From contig JAGGSF010000043.1 of the NCBI GenBank assembly GCA_021159235.1, positions 1-8,928 on the forward strand: a stretch of DNA of 8,928 nt, read 5' to 3'. A program made the translations under genes and the position numbers. The notes beneath the pieces are model-generated. The model saw only the letters and a program-made list of their open reading frames with translations, was not told the DNA's origin and made no database searches. Source of the stretch: Deltaproteobacteria bacterium (GTDB lineage: Bacteria > Campylobacterota_A > Desulfurellia > JAGGSF01). Shown here piece by piece: positions 1 through 5,855 of this stretch (within the stretch, counting starts at the first letter, position 1; every line of letters begins with the position of its first letter).

Positions 1-1
1 T

Positions 2-55
2 TTATATATGTTGGCAGATCCAAGAGTGAAAGATGTAATGGAGGTGAAAGGATGA
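2..55 (+). CDS. 3' end of an upstream gene, unidentified (partial)
   Basis: An open frame enters from the left edge and ends at TGA 53-55, giving a C-terminal tail that reads LYMLADPRVKDVMEVKG. Its stop overlaps an ATG at 52-54 in the ATGA arrangement typical of translationally coupled genes, the same arrangement as livM/livG further on, and this is the main reason to believe it. The tail is too short to assign a family. The frame used by the binding-protein gene is also open to the left edge, so this could be chance. Confidence 0.35.
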   Translation, partial: LYMLADPRVKDVMEVKG

Positions 56-76
56 GTAATGGAGGTGAAAGGATGA
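35..76 (+). repeat. Exact 21-bp tandem duplication carrying Shine-Dalgarno and start codon
   Basis: Positions 35-55 and 56-76 are identical 21-bp units. Each holds the ribosome binding site GGAGGTG (40-46 and 61-67) and an ATG (52-54 and 73-75) with the same 5-nt gap from the end of GGAGGTG. Since 21 is a multiple of 3, the two ATGs are in one frame, so the binding protein has two equivalent starts seven codons apart. A degenerate partial third copy (GAGTGAAAGATG, 24-35) lies just upstream. Confidence 0.9.
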
Positions 77-1290
77 AAACAGTGGGTAAGGTGTTTTTTG
101 TTTTATTCCTATCCGTTCTCTTTGTTGGTTTGAGTTTTACAGCTCAGGCCAAAGAGAAACCAATAAAGGTGGGAATTGTGCTTCCTCTGACCGGACCTAA
201 GGCTATGTTTGGTGAAATGGAGAAAAATTCATTTCTAATGGCGTACAAGGATTTAGGTAAAAAGACTGTTATAGGCGGTAGAAAGATTGAGCTTCTATTT
301 GAAGACGGCCAGGGTAATCCAAGCATAGCCAAAGCTGCCGCAGAAAAATTGGTTCATAAAGACAAGGTTGTTATGCTCTCAGGTGGTTACAGTAGTGCTT
401 GCACTTATCCTATTGCCGGTGCTGCTCAGTCTATGAAAGTGCCTTTCTTAGTTACTACCGGTGCTGCAGATAAAATTACCACCCAGGGATGGAAATGGGT
501 ATTCAGAGGCACGGCTGCTCCAGCCAGTAAATATACAGGAGCATTATTTGATTTTTACGACAGGGTTGTTCATCCTAAGACTGCGGCATTGATGTATGAA
601 AATACAGATTTTGGCACGAGTTCAGCCAAGGGTTTCAGACAGATATGCAAAAAGAAGGGAATTAAGATTGTCTTTGATGAAGCATACGAAGCCGGTGCTG
701 TAGATTTTAAGCCCATGCTTGCCAAAGCAAAGAAAAGCAATCCCGATACGGCATACTGCATTTCCTATGTTATGGATGCAGCTTTAATTGCTACTCAAAT
801 GAAGGAATTAAACTGGAATTGTCCATTCTTTGTCGGTGGCGCTGCAGGATGGACCATGCCTGAGTTCCTGAAAAATGCCGGTGATGCTTCACAATATATA
901 GCATCAACTACACTGTGGGTACCAAATGTTGCCTGGCCAGGGGCCAAAGAATACTATGACAACTATGTGAAAAAATATGGTAAGAAACCGGATTATCATG
1001 GAGCGCAGGCCTATGCCACCATGCAGATAATTGTGGCTGCTTTAAATAATGCAGAGAAGATCACTCCCGATGAAATTAGAAAGGCCCTTCTCAAAACGGA
1101 GGTAAATACTATTATGGGTCCTATAAAGTTTGAAAACTGGAGTGATGAATTCGGACACCATTACACCAATCAGAACAAACCCACCACTTATGTGGTGCAG
1201 TGGCAAAATGGCAGGCTTGAAGTTATCTGGCCCGAGGCGGCTAAATCAGCAAACTATGTTTATCCTGTTCCAGAATGGAGCAAAAGATAG
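73..1290 (+). CDS. livK: Branched-chain amino acid ABC transporter, periplasmic substrate-binding protein (LivK-type)
   Basis: Periplasmic binding protein of the Leu/Ile/Val-binding family (Peripla_BP_6, type I fold) that delivers substrate to the LivHM permease. From ATG 73 the product has 405 residues: a signal peptide (basic n-region MKTVGK, hydrophobic stretch about 7-22, likely cleavage after AQA at 26), then the family start VGIVLPLTGP and the first-lobe ligand-loop segment SGGYSSACTYP. There is no lipobox cysteine, so it should be soluble in the periplasm. ATG 52 has an identical ribosome binding site and would add seven residues (MSNGGER); I prefer 73 because the signal peptide then begins normally. 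Genes for both permeases and both ATPases follow. The ligand cannot be read from sequence: the family also binds amides, urea and aromatic acids, so the livK label is by context. Confidence 0.9.
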   Translation: MKTVGKVFFVLFLSVLFVGLSFTAQAKEKPIKVGIVLPLTGPKAMFGEMEKNSFLMAYKDLGKKTVIGGRKIELLFEDGQGNPSIAKAAAEKLVHKDKVVMLSGGYSSACTYPIAGAAQSMKVPFLVTTGAADKITTQGWKWVFRGTAAPASKYTGALFDFYDRVVHPKTAALMYENTDFGTSSAKGFRQICKKKGIKIVFDEAYEAGAVDFKPMLAKAKKSNPDTAYCISYVMDAALIATQMKELNWNCPFFVGGAAGWTMPEFLKNAGDASQYIASTTLWVPNVAWPGAKEYYDNYVKKYGKKPDYHGAQAYATMQIIVAALNNAEKITPDEIRKALLKTEVNTIMGPIKFENWSDEFGHHYTNQNKPTTYVVQWQNGRLEVIWPEAAKSANYVYPVPEWSKR

Positions 1291-1296
1291 ATACCA

Positions 1297-1324
1297 GGGA
1301 GGAAGAGTCGGAACTCTTCCTCCT
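1297..1324 (+). promoter_or_regulatory. Intercistronic hairpin between livK and livH
   Basis: GGAGGAAGAGT (1298-1308) pairs perfectly with ACTCTTCCTCC (1313-1323) around the loop CGGA, and 1297/1324 can add a G-U pair. The stem of 11-12 bp begins seven nt after the livK stop. No T-run follows (GAGTAATAATC), so it is not a classical Rho-independent terminator. In comparable operons such hairpins protect the 3' end of the binding-protein mRNA, allowing more binding protein than membrane components; that role here is inference. The 3' arm is pyrimidine-rich and the 5' arm resembles a Shine-Dalgarno sequence, but no start codon sits suitably behind it. Confidence 0.75.
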
Positions 1325-1351
1325 GAGTAATAATCTCGGGGAACAATCTTA

Positions 1352-2227
1352 ATGTCTTTATTCTGGCAAACACTAATTTGTGGATTGCTGCTTGGAGGGG
1401 TATATGCTCTTATTGCTATTGGCATGACATTGATCATGGGGGTAATGAAGATCATAAACCTTGCTCACGGTGCCTTGGTAATGATAGGCATGTATATCAC
1501 CTATGTTTGCTTTCACTACTGGGGGATTGATCCTTATATTGCCATATTTATTTCTATGCCTGCCTTATTTTTTCTTGGTTGTCTAATACAAAAATACAGT
1601 ATCAATGTGTTGATAGGAAAAGAATCCATTCTGCCTGAAAACCAGGTCCTTTTAACGGTAGGTATCATGCTGGTTCTGACAGAAACCATGCGGTTGATCT
1701 TCGGTTCCGACTATAAATCCGTGCATACCAGTTATACCGGTACCAGCTTTTTTATCGGTGATGTTTCGGTTAGTATTCCCATGGCGATTAGTTTTGTTAT
1801 TGCTATGGTCTTTACCTATGCATTGCACATTTTTCTTACTAAAACGGATATAGGAAGATCAATCCGGGCTACAGCTCAGGATAAAGAAGCGGCGATCCTT
1901 ATGGGGGTCAATACCAATAAAATTACTATTGTTACCTTCGGCTTAGGCTCTGCTTTGGCCGCCGCTGGTGGAACATTGCTTGTTCCTATATATTATTTAT
2001 TTCCCGATATTGGACATGCCTTTGTAGCAAAATCCTTTATAATTACTATTTTAGGAGGAATGGGAAGCACAATGGGGGCGTTGTTTGGAGGTTTAACTCT
2101 GGGCATTGCAGAGTCTTTTGGCGCCACCTATATTTCCATGGAGCTAAAGGATGTTGTGGGTTTTGTTATTTTTATCATTGTGCTACTATTTTTGCCAGGT
2201 GGCTTTAAGAGTCTAACTAAAAGGTGA
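1352..2227 (+). CDS. livH: Branched-chain amino acid ABC transporter permease LivH
   Basis: Inner-membrane permease subunit that pairs with LivM to form the translocation channel. The 291-residue length is typical. The N-terminal family block GVYALIAIGMTLIMG (16-30) followed by INLAHGALVMIG is clear. The cytoplasmic loop for ATPase contact carries the EAA motif (AQDKEAAILMGVN, about 175-187). It ends with the conserved ILGGMGSTMGALFGG block (233-247) and a last hydrophobic helix, with several strongly hydrophobic segments throughout. The start has a GGGGAA ribosome binding site at 1338-1343, eight nt before ATG. It lies downstream of the livK hairpin and four nt before livM. Confidence 0.93.
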   Translation: MSLFWQTLICGLLLGGVYALIAIGMTLIMGVMKIINLAHGALVMIGMYITYVCFHYWGIDPYIAIFISMPALFFLGCLIQKYSINVLIGKESILPENQVLLTVGIMLVLTETMRLIFGSDYKSVHTSYTGTSFFIGDVSVSIPMAISFVIAMVFTYALHIFLTKTDIGRSIRATAQDKEAAILMGVNTNKITIVTFGLGSALAAAGGTLLVPIYYLFPDIGHAFVAKSFIITILGGMGSTMGALFGGLTLGIAESFGATYISMELKDVVGFVIFIIVLLFLPGGFKSLTKR

Positions 2228-2231
2228 ATAG

Positions 2232-3185
2232 ATGCTAAAAAAGTTTTGGTTTCTGTCTATTATTATAGTAATAGCAATAATTCTTCCATTAATAGTGCAA
2301 TCGAGTTATTACAGACATATATTTATTTTGATATTGATCTGGGGAGCATTGGGAGTAGCATGGAACCTGTTGGGAGGATATACAGGGCAGGTTTCTTTTG
2401 GACATGCTGCCTTCTTTGGTGTAGGTGCCTATGGAGCGGGACTGCTTGCATTCCATCTCCATATCTCTCCCTGGTGGGGAATGATAGTAGGGCCTGTTGC
2501 TGCCGTTATTGTTAGTATTCCTATCGGTTTAATCTGCTTTCGCCTTCGCGGACCATATTTCGCCCTGGCAATGTTGGCAGTGGGTGAAATATGCAGGTTA
2601 GTGTTTACTCAGTGGGTATCTCTTACCAATGGTGCGATGGGAATACTGACCTTAACTACATTCAGCTCTAAGTTGCCTTACTACTATATTGGGTTAGCCA
2701 TACTGAGCTTCAGTGTGTACACTGTTTATCGTTTGATGAATTCAAGGGCGGGATATTATTTCGTTTCCATCAGAGAAGATCAGGATGCTGCAGAATCCTT
2801 AGGAATACCCACCACCAAGTATAAAATGTATTCTCTTATTCCCAGTGCCTTTTTCTCGGGATTAGCTGGAGCTTTCTATATGAATTATATGAACTATATT
2901 GAGCCATCTGTAGTCTTTTCTCTGCCCGATGTATCAATAATGATAATATTGGTGGTGATATTGGGTGGAGTAGCCACATTGTGGGGGCCTGTGGTTGGAG
3001 CAATTATCTTTGTTGTCTTAAGTGAGTTGCTCCGTTCTTCCTTAGGCCCGGCACACCTTCTGGTATTTGGTGTTATCGTGTGTCTGGTAATTATGTACAT
3101 GCCTAATGGGATTATGGGTGAAGTAGACAGGATAAAGAAACTGCTCCAGCGCAAAGGAGCACGTATAGGATCTGAGATAACATGA
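2232..3185 (+). CDS. livM: Branched-chain amino acid ABC transporter permease LivM
   Basis: Second inner-membrane permease of the importer, 317 residues, normal for the family. Hallmarks are GALGVAWNLLGGYTGQVSFG followed by HAAFFGVGAYGAG (38-70), RGPYFALAMLAVGEI (106-120), the ATPase-contact loop SIREDQDAAESLG (179-191) and the late block ILGGVATLWGPVVGA (243-257). The N-terminus is a hydrophobic helix (6-22) and the short basic tail is cytoplasmic. The ribosome binding site AAAAGGTGA lies within the last codons of livH, and only four nt separate the genes. Its TGA stop overlaps the ATG of livG (ATGA, 3182-3185), so LivM and LivG are probably translationally coupled. Confidence 0.93.
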   Translation: MLKKFWFLSIIIVIAIILPLIVQSSYYRHIFILILIWGALGVAWNLLGGYTGQVSFGHAAFFGVGAYGAGLLAFHLHISPWWGMIVGPVAAVIVSIPIGLICFRLRGPYFALAMLAVGEICRLVFTQWVSLTNGAMGILTLTTFSSKLPYYYIGLAILSFSVYTVYRLMNSRAGYYFVSIREDQDAAESLGIPTTKYKMYSLIPSAFFSGLAGAFYMNYMNYIEPSVVFSLPDVSIMIILVVILGGVATLWGPVVGAIIFVVLSELLRSSLGPAHLLVFGVIVCLVIMYMPNGIMGEVDRIKKLLQRKGARIGSEIT

Positions 3186-3910
3186 GTTATTTCGAGGTTA
3201 AAAATCTGGTCAAGAGGTTTGGAGGCTTAGTTGCTGTAAATAATATTAGTTTTTCCGTTGAAAAAGGAGAGATTTTTGGACTCATTGGTCCCAACGGTTC
3301 GGGAAAAACAACTATCTTCAATTGTATAAACCGCTATTATTCACCGACCGGTGGAAAAATATACTTCAAAGGAAAACGCATTGATAAACTTCCCACTTAT
3401 GAGATTTGCAGATTGGGCATTGGTAGAACCTTTCAAGTAGTTAAACCGTTGAGACGAATGACTGCCTTAGAAAATGTCATGTCTGGAGCCTTCTTAAAAA
3501 CAAGCGATGTTGCTAAAGCAAGAGATAGAGCCCTTGAAGTTCTGGATTTTTGTGGTCTGTTTCGGTACAGGCATTTTCCGGCTAAAGGGTTAACCATTGC
3601 TGATAAAAAGAGATTAGAAATAGCGCGGGCCTTAGCTACAGAGCCGGAGTTGTTACTCTTAGATGAAGTGGCAGCGGGATTAAATCCTAGAGAAACGGAA
3701 GCAGCGATGGAGATCATTCAAAAGATCCGTTCATCAGGTGTAACTATTTTAATTGTAGAGCATGTGATGAAGGTTATAATGGGCATCTCGGACAGAATCA
3801 TGGCAATCAACTTCGGCAAAGAGATAGCCAGAGGAACACCTCAAGAGATAGTCAACAATGAAGAGGTAATCAAAGCCTACTTGGGAGAATCCTATGCTCA
3901 GGGTAAATAA
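3182..3910 (+). CDS. livG: Branched-chain amino acid ABC transporter ATP-binding protein LivG (degenerate signature motif)
   Basis: One of the two cytoplasmic ATPases that power the importer; 242 residues. Walker A is GPNGSGKT (36-43), the Q-loop glutamine lies in GRTFQ (85), Walker B is LLLLDE (157-162) followed by the D-loop region GLNP, and the switch histidine is in IVEHVM (H194). The C-terminal KAYLG matches LivG/LivF ends. The signature motif is unusual: LTIADKKRLEIARAL (137-151) replaces LSGGQ or the LivG-typical L-x-Y-G-Q, losing the key glycine. I recall related forms (LTLAD-type) in LivG-like proteins, so this is probably a subfamily trait and not a mutation. The start overlaps the livM stop, and the end overlaps livF by 17 nt. 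Confidence 0.92.
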   Translation: MSYFEVKNLVKRFGGLVAVNNISFSVEKGEIFGLIGPNGSGKTTIFNCINRYYSPTGGKIYFKGKRIDKLPTYEICRLGIGRTFQVVKPLRRMTALENVMSGAFLKTSDVAKARDRALEVLDFCGLFRYRHFPAKGLTIADKKRLEIARALATEPELLLLDEVAAGLNPRETEAAMEIIQKIRSSGVTILIVEHVMKVIMGISDRIMAINFGKEIARGTPQEIVNNEEVIKAYLGESYAQGK

Positions 3911-4598
3911 CATAGATGTCTATTATGGGGAGGTTCAAGCTTTATGGGAAGTTTCCTTACAGGTGAGTGAAGGAGAATATGTTGCTCTGTTGGGAGCCAA
4001 TGGTGCTGGGAAAACCACTACCTTGAACACCATCTCCGGATTGTTGCGACCGAAAAAGGGAAACATTGAATTTTTGGGACAGGATCTGAGTCATGTTCCA
4101 GCCTATAAAACTGCGGAGATGGGTATTGCCCATGTTCCTGAAGCCAGGAGGCTGTTTCCAGAGATGACGGTTGAAGAGAATCTGATAATGGGTTCCCTGC
4201 CCAAAAGAGCGAAAGAAAAAAGAAAAGAAAGTATGGATTGGATATTTACACTCTTCCCCAGGCTGAAAGAAAGACGGCACCAGGAAGCAGGAACCTTGAG
4301 TGGTGGAGAGCAACAGATGTTAGCCATAGGGAGAGGATTGATGTTAAGACCAAAGTTACTTATGTTAGATGAGCCTTCATTAGGACTGGCGCCTTTCCTG
4401 GTGGATGAAGTATTTAAAATTATTAAAAAGATCAATGAGGAGGGTATCACCATACTGTTGGTAGAGCAAAATGTGATGCATGCTTTAAACTCATGCACAA
4501 AAGCCTATATTTTGGAAAGTGGTAGAATAACCCTTCAGGGCAGGGGTAAAGACCTGCTCAGCAACGAACATGTTAGGGAAGCTTATCTGGGCATCTAA
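3894..4598 (+). CDS. livF: Branched-chain amino acid ABC transporter ATP-binding protein LivF
   Basis: Second ATPase of the importer, 234 residues, normal for LivF. Walker A is GANGAGKT (34-41), the signature is a canonical LSGGEQQ (135-141), and Walker B is LLMLDEPSLGLAP (155-167). The switch-histidine position reads LLVEQN, with glutamine in place of histidine, which is usual for LivF. The C-terminus HVREAYLGI is typical. ATG 3894 starts inside the last codons of livG (17-nt overlap) with no good ribosome binding site of its own, suggesting coupled translation. The stop overlaps the stop of the opposing gene at 4595-4598, and no convincing terminator is visible after it. Confidence 0.93.
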   Translation: MLRVNNIDVYYGEVQALWEVSLQVSEGEYVALLGANGAGKTTTLNTISGLLRPKKGNIEFLGQDLSHVPAYKTAEMGIAHVPEARRLFPEMTVEENLIMGSLPKRAKEKRKESMDWIFTLFPRLKERRHQEAGTLSGGEQQMLAIGRGLMLRPKLLMLDEPSLGLAPFLVDEVFKIIKKINEEGITILLVEQNVMHALNSCTKAYILESGRITLQGRGKDLLSNEHVREAYLGI

Positions 4599-4924
4599 GG
4601 ACTTTTTAGTATTTCTGTAATCTTTTGTCTTATAGGCATGAACCAGTCCCACCCCGTTACAGATGTAACTGTTTTTAATTCACCATTTCTTTCCACACGA
4701 TACAGGATCACATAAGGCTCATCATGATCGGCATTTTCCAACATATACTCTTCGTAAAAGAGGACCAAACTGCCTATCTCTAATTCGGTAAAACTGCCCC
4801 CTATCAACGCTTTTCCACGGAATGCTTCCTTGCCTACCTTTTCATCATTTATCCCCTCTATTTTCATTACCCACGATGGTCTTTTTCTATCAATTGTATC
4901 TGGAATAAGTATGTTTACTTTCAT
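4595..4924 (-). CDS. Hypothetical protein, 109 aa, probably leaderless mRNA
   Basis: I do not recognise a family. The product is small and acidic-leaning, without signal peptide, membrane segment, cysteine pair or obvious catalytic motif. It reads as alternating hydrophobic and polar strands, e.g. SWVMKIEG, KALIGGSFTELEIGSLVLFY and PYVILYRVERNG, so a compact beta-rich fold is plausible, ending with a helix (MPIRQKITEILK). It has five prolines and three tryptophans. Support for it being real: a near-consensus promoter lies directly upstream (4932-4959), it fills the strand gap between livF and the tRNA exactly, and no better frame covers the region. There is no Shine-Dalgarno before the ATG, and the predicted transcript start falls at or within one or two nt of it. 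Function unknown. Confidence 0.7.
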   Translation of the reverse strand: MKVNILIPDTIDRKRPSWVMKIEGINDEKVGKEAFRGKALIGGSFTELEIGSLVLFYEEYMLENADHDEPYVILYRVERNGELKTVTSVTGWDWFMPIRQKITEILKSP

Positions 4925-4931
4925 TATTTAG

Positions 4932-4959
4932 ATTATACAAAACTCAGCCAACTTGACAA
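4932..4959 (-). promoter_or_regulatory. Sigma70-type promoter for the 109-aa gene
   Basis: On the minus strand TTGTCA (4959-4954) is followed after 16 bp by a perfect TATAAT (4937-4932). The expected start site is about 4924-4926, on or immediately before the ATG whose first base is 4924. Its -35 box is almost the same DNA as the -35 box of the opposing tRNA promoter. Confidence 0.7.
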
Positions 4960-4980
4960 GCACATAAAATTATATATTAT
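4953..4980 (+). promoter_or_regulatory. Sigma70-type promoter for the tRNA-led operon
   Basis: A consensus TTGACA (4953-4958) is followed after 16 bp by TATTAT (4975-4980). The predicted start is near 4986-4988, so the transcript would begin within about two nt of the mature tRNA 5' end at 4988. TATATT at 4973-4978 is an alternative -10, but its spacer would be only 14 bp. It is the only convincing promoter I see for the tRNA and the three genes behind it. Confidence 0.65.
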
Positions 4981-4987
4981 GAACAGC

Positions 4988-5060
4988 GGGCCCGTAGCTC
5001 AGTTGGCAGAGCCACCGGCTCATAACCGGTTGGTCCCAGGTTCGAGCCCTGGCGGGCCCA
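4988..5060 (+). tRNA. tRNA with CAU anticodon (elongator Met or Ile2)
   Basis: All 73 nt fold as a cloverleaf: acceptor GGGCCCG/CGGGCCC (4988-4994 with 5053-5059), D stem GCTC/GAGC, anticodon stem ACCGG/CCGGT with loop CTCATAA (anticodon CAT at 5021-5023), T stem CCAGG/CCTGG with loop TTCGAGC, and discriminator A5060. CCA is not encoded. It is not the initiator: pair 1-72 is G-C, 11-24 is C-G, and the anticodon stem lacks three consecutive G-C pairs with all G on the 5' side. It could be elongator tRNA-Met, or tRNA-Ile2, whose C34 is changed to lysidine by TilS. C4-G69 and C5-G68 are features of E. coli tRNA-Ile2, so Ile2 deserves serious thought. Nif3 begins nine nt later with no terminator between. 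Confidence 0.96.
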
Positions 5061-5069
5061 CTAATTGTT

Positions 5070-5855
5070 ATGAAGATTTCTTCTTTAGTGTCGCTTTTAG
5101 AGGATTATTTTCCTTCAGAATTGGCATTGAAAAACGACAATCCTGGTCTACAGGTAGGTAATCTCAACAGTGAGATAAAAGGAATCCTCATATCGTTAGA
5201 CATCTACCTTTCCACTATAGATGAGGCAAAGAAAAAAAACTGCAATCTGATTATTTCCCATCATCCACTCCTCTTTTTTTCTACCAAGAAAATAAACACT
5301 TCAATCTATCCTTATAACGCTGTGCAAAGAGCCATTCAGAATGATATTACCCTCTATGCTATCCATACCAACGCAGACATAGCGGATGGAGGTTTAAATG
5401 ATTATTTATGCAAAATTTTAAATGTCCAACATGTGGAAAAGATGTCGCCGGATAATCTGATAAGGTGCGGGAAGTTGCCAAGACCCATGAAGTTAATAGA
5501 ATTGTGTGAACATATAGGGGAAAAACTACATGTGCCGCATATTAAATATGTAGGAGAGGAAAACGAATATGTGAAGGATGTGGCTGTCTGTAGTGGAAGT
5601 TGTGGAGATGTGTTGTGGAATTTGAGCAGAGAATTTGATGTTTTTATAACAGGTGACATCAAGCATCACACAGCCATCTATGCCAAAGAGAGGGGCATTA
5701 AATTGATAGATGCCACACACTTCTCAACAGAACTGATATTCAAAGATCTGTTAGACGAAATACTCAAAAAACACATAAGGAATATCCCTGTTTTGAAGAG
5801 TGAATGTGATAGTTTGCCCTGGAAATACTTTATTAAGGGAGGTAGTGTTGAATGA
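5070..5855 (+). CDS. Nif3-like dinuclear metal centre protein (YbgI/DUF34 family)
   Basis: Member of the NIF3/YbgI family, cytoplasmic toroidal hexamers with a two-metal site, often annotated as 'GTP cyclohydrolase I type 2' although the biochemical role is unsettled. The 261 residues match the short (YbgI-like) version without the PII-like insert. The N-terminus is typical (MKISSLVSLLEDYFPSELA, then KNDNPGLQVG at 21-30). Metal ligands expected from E. coli YbgI are present: H64 and H65 in ISHHPL, D103 in HTNADIADGGLN, and H217 and E221 in DATHFSTE, with GDIKHH (195-200) nearby. The ATG is nine nt after the tRNA end; the only purine-rich sequence upstream lies in the tRNA acceptor stem, so after tRNA maturation the message would have a very short leader without Shine-Dalgarno. 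It is followed by the zinc-ribbon gene with overlap. Confidence 0.93.
   Translation: MKISSLVSLLEDYFPSELALKNDNPGLQVGNLNSEIKGILISLDIYLSTIDEAKKKNCNLIISHHPLLFFSTKKINTSIYPYNAVQRAIQNDITLYAIHTNADIADGGLNDYLCKILNVQHVEKMSPDNLIRCGKLPRPMKLIELCEHIGEKLHVPHIKYVGEENEYVKDVAVCSGSCGDVLWNLSREFDVFITGDIKHHTAIYAKERGIKLIDATHFSTELIFKDLLDEILKKHIRNIPVLKSECDSLPWKYFIKGGSVE
5837..5842 (+). promoter_or_regulatory. Ribosome binding site that sets the TTG start of the zinc-ribbon gene
   Basis: GGGAGG lies inside the last codons of the Nif3 gene (the residues KGG), five nt before TTG 5848. No comparable site precedes the upstream in-frame ATG at 5800. Confidence 0.75.

Noticed and set aside
4103-4498. 131-aa and 118-aa minus-strand frames inside livF
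   Set aside because: livF is unambiguous on the + strand with all ABC motifs in place; these frames are by-products with no motif, promoter or ribosome binding site.
4581-4620. Possible livF terminator (CTTA...TAAG followed by CTTTTT)
   Set aside because: Only four outer pairs form, with internal mismatches; the stem is too weak to call a terminator.
4979-5161. 60-aa + strand frame across the tRNA (GPVAQLAEPPAHNRLVPGSS...)
   Set aside because: This is the well-known spurious protein produced by translating a tRNA gene; the cloverleaf explains the sequence, and the rest overlaps Nif3 out of frame.
5800-5847. ATG 5800 as start of the zinc-ribbon protein
   Set aside because: It has no ribosome binding site, lies deep inside Nif3 and adds residues atypical of the family, whereas GGGAGG before TTG 5848 is well placed.
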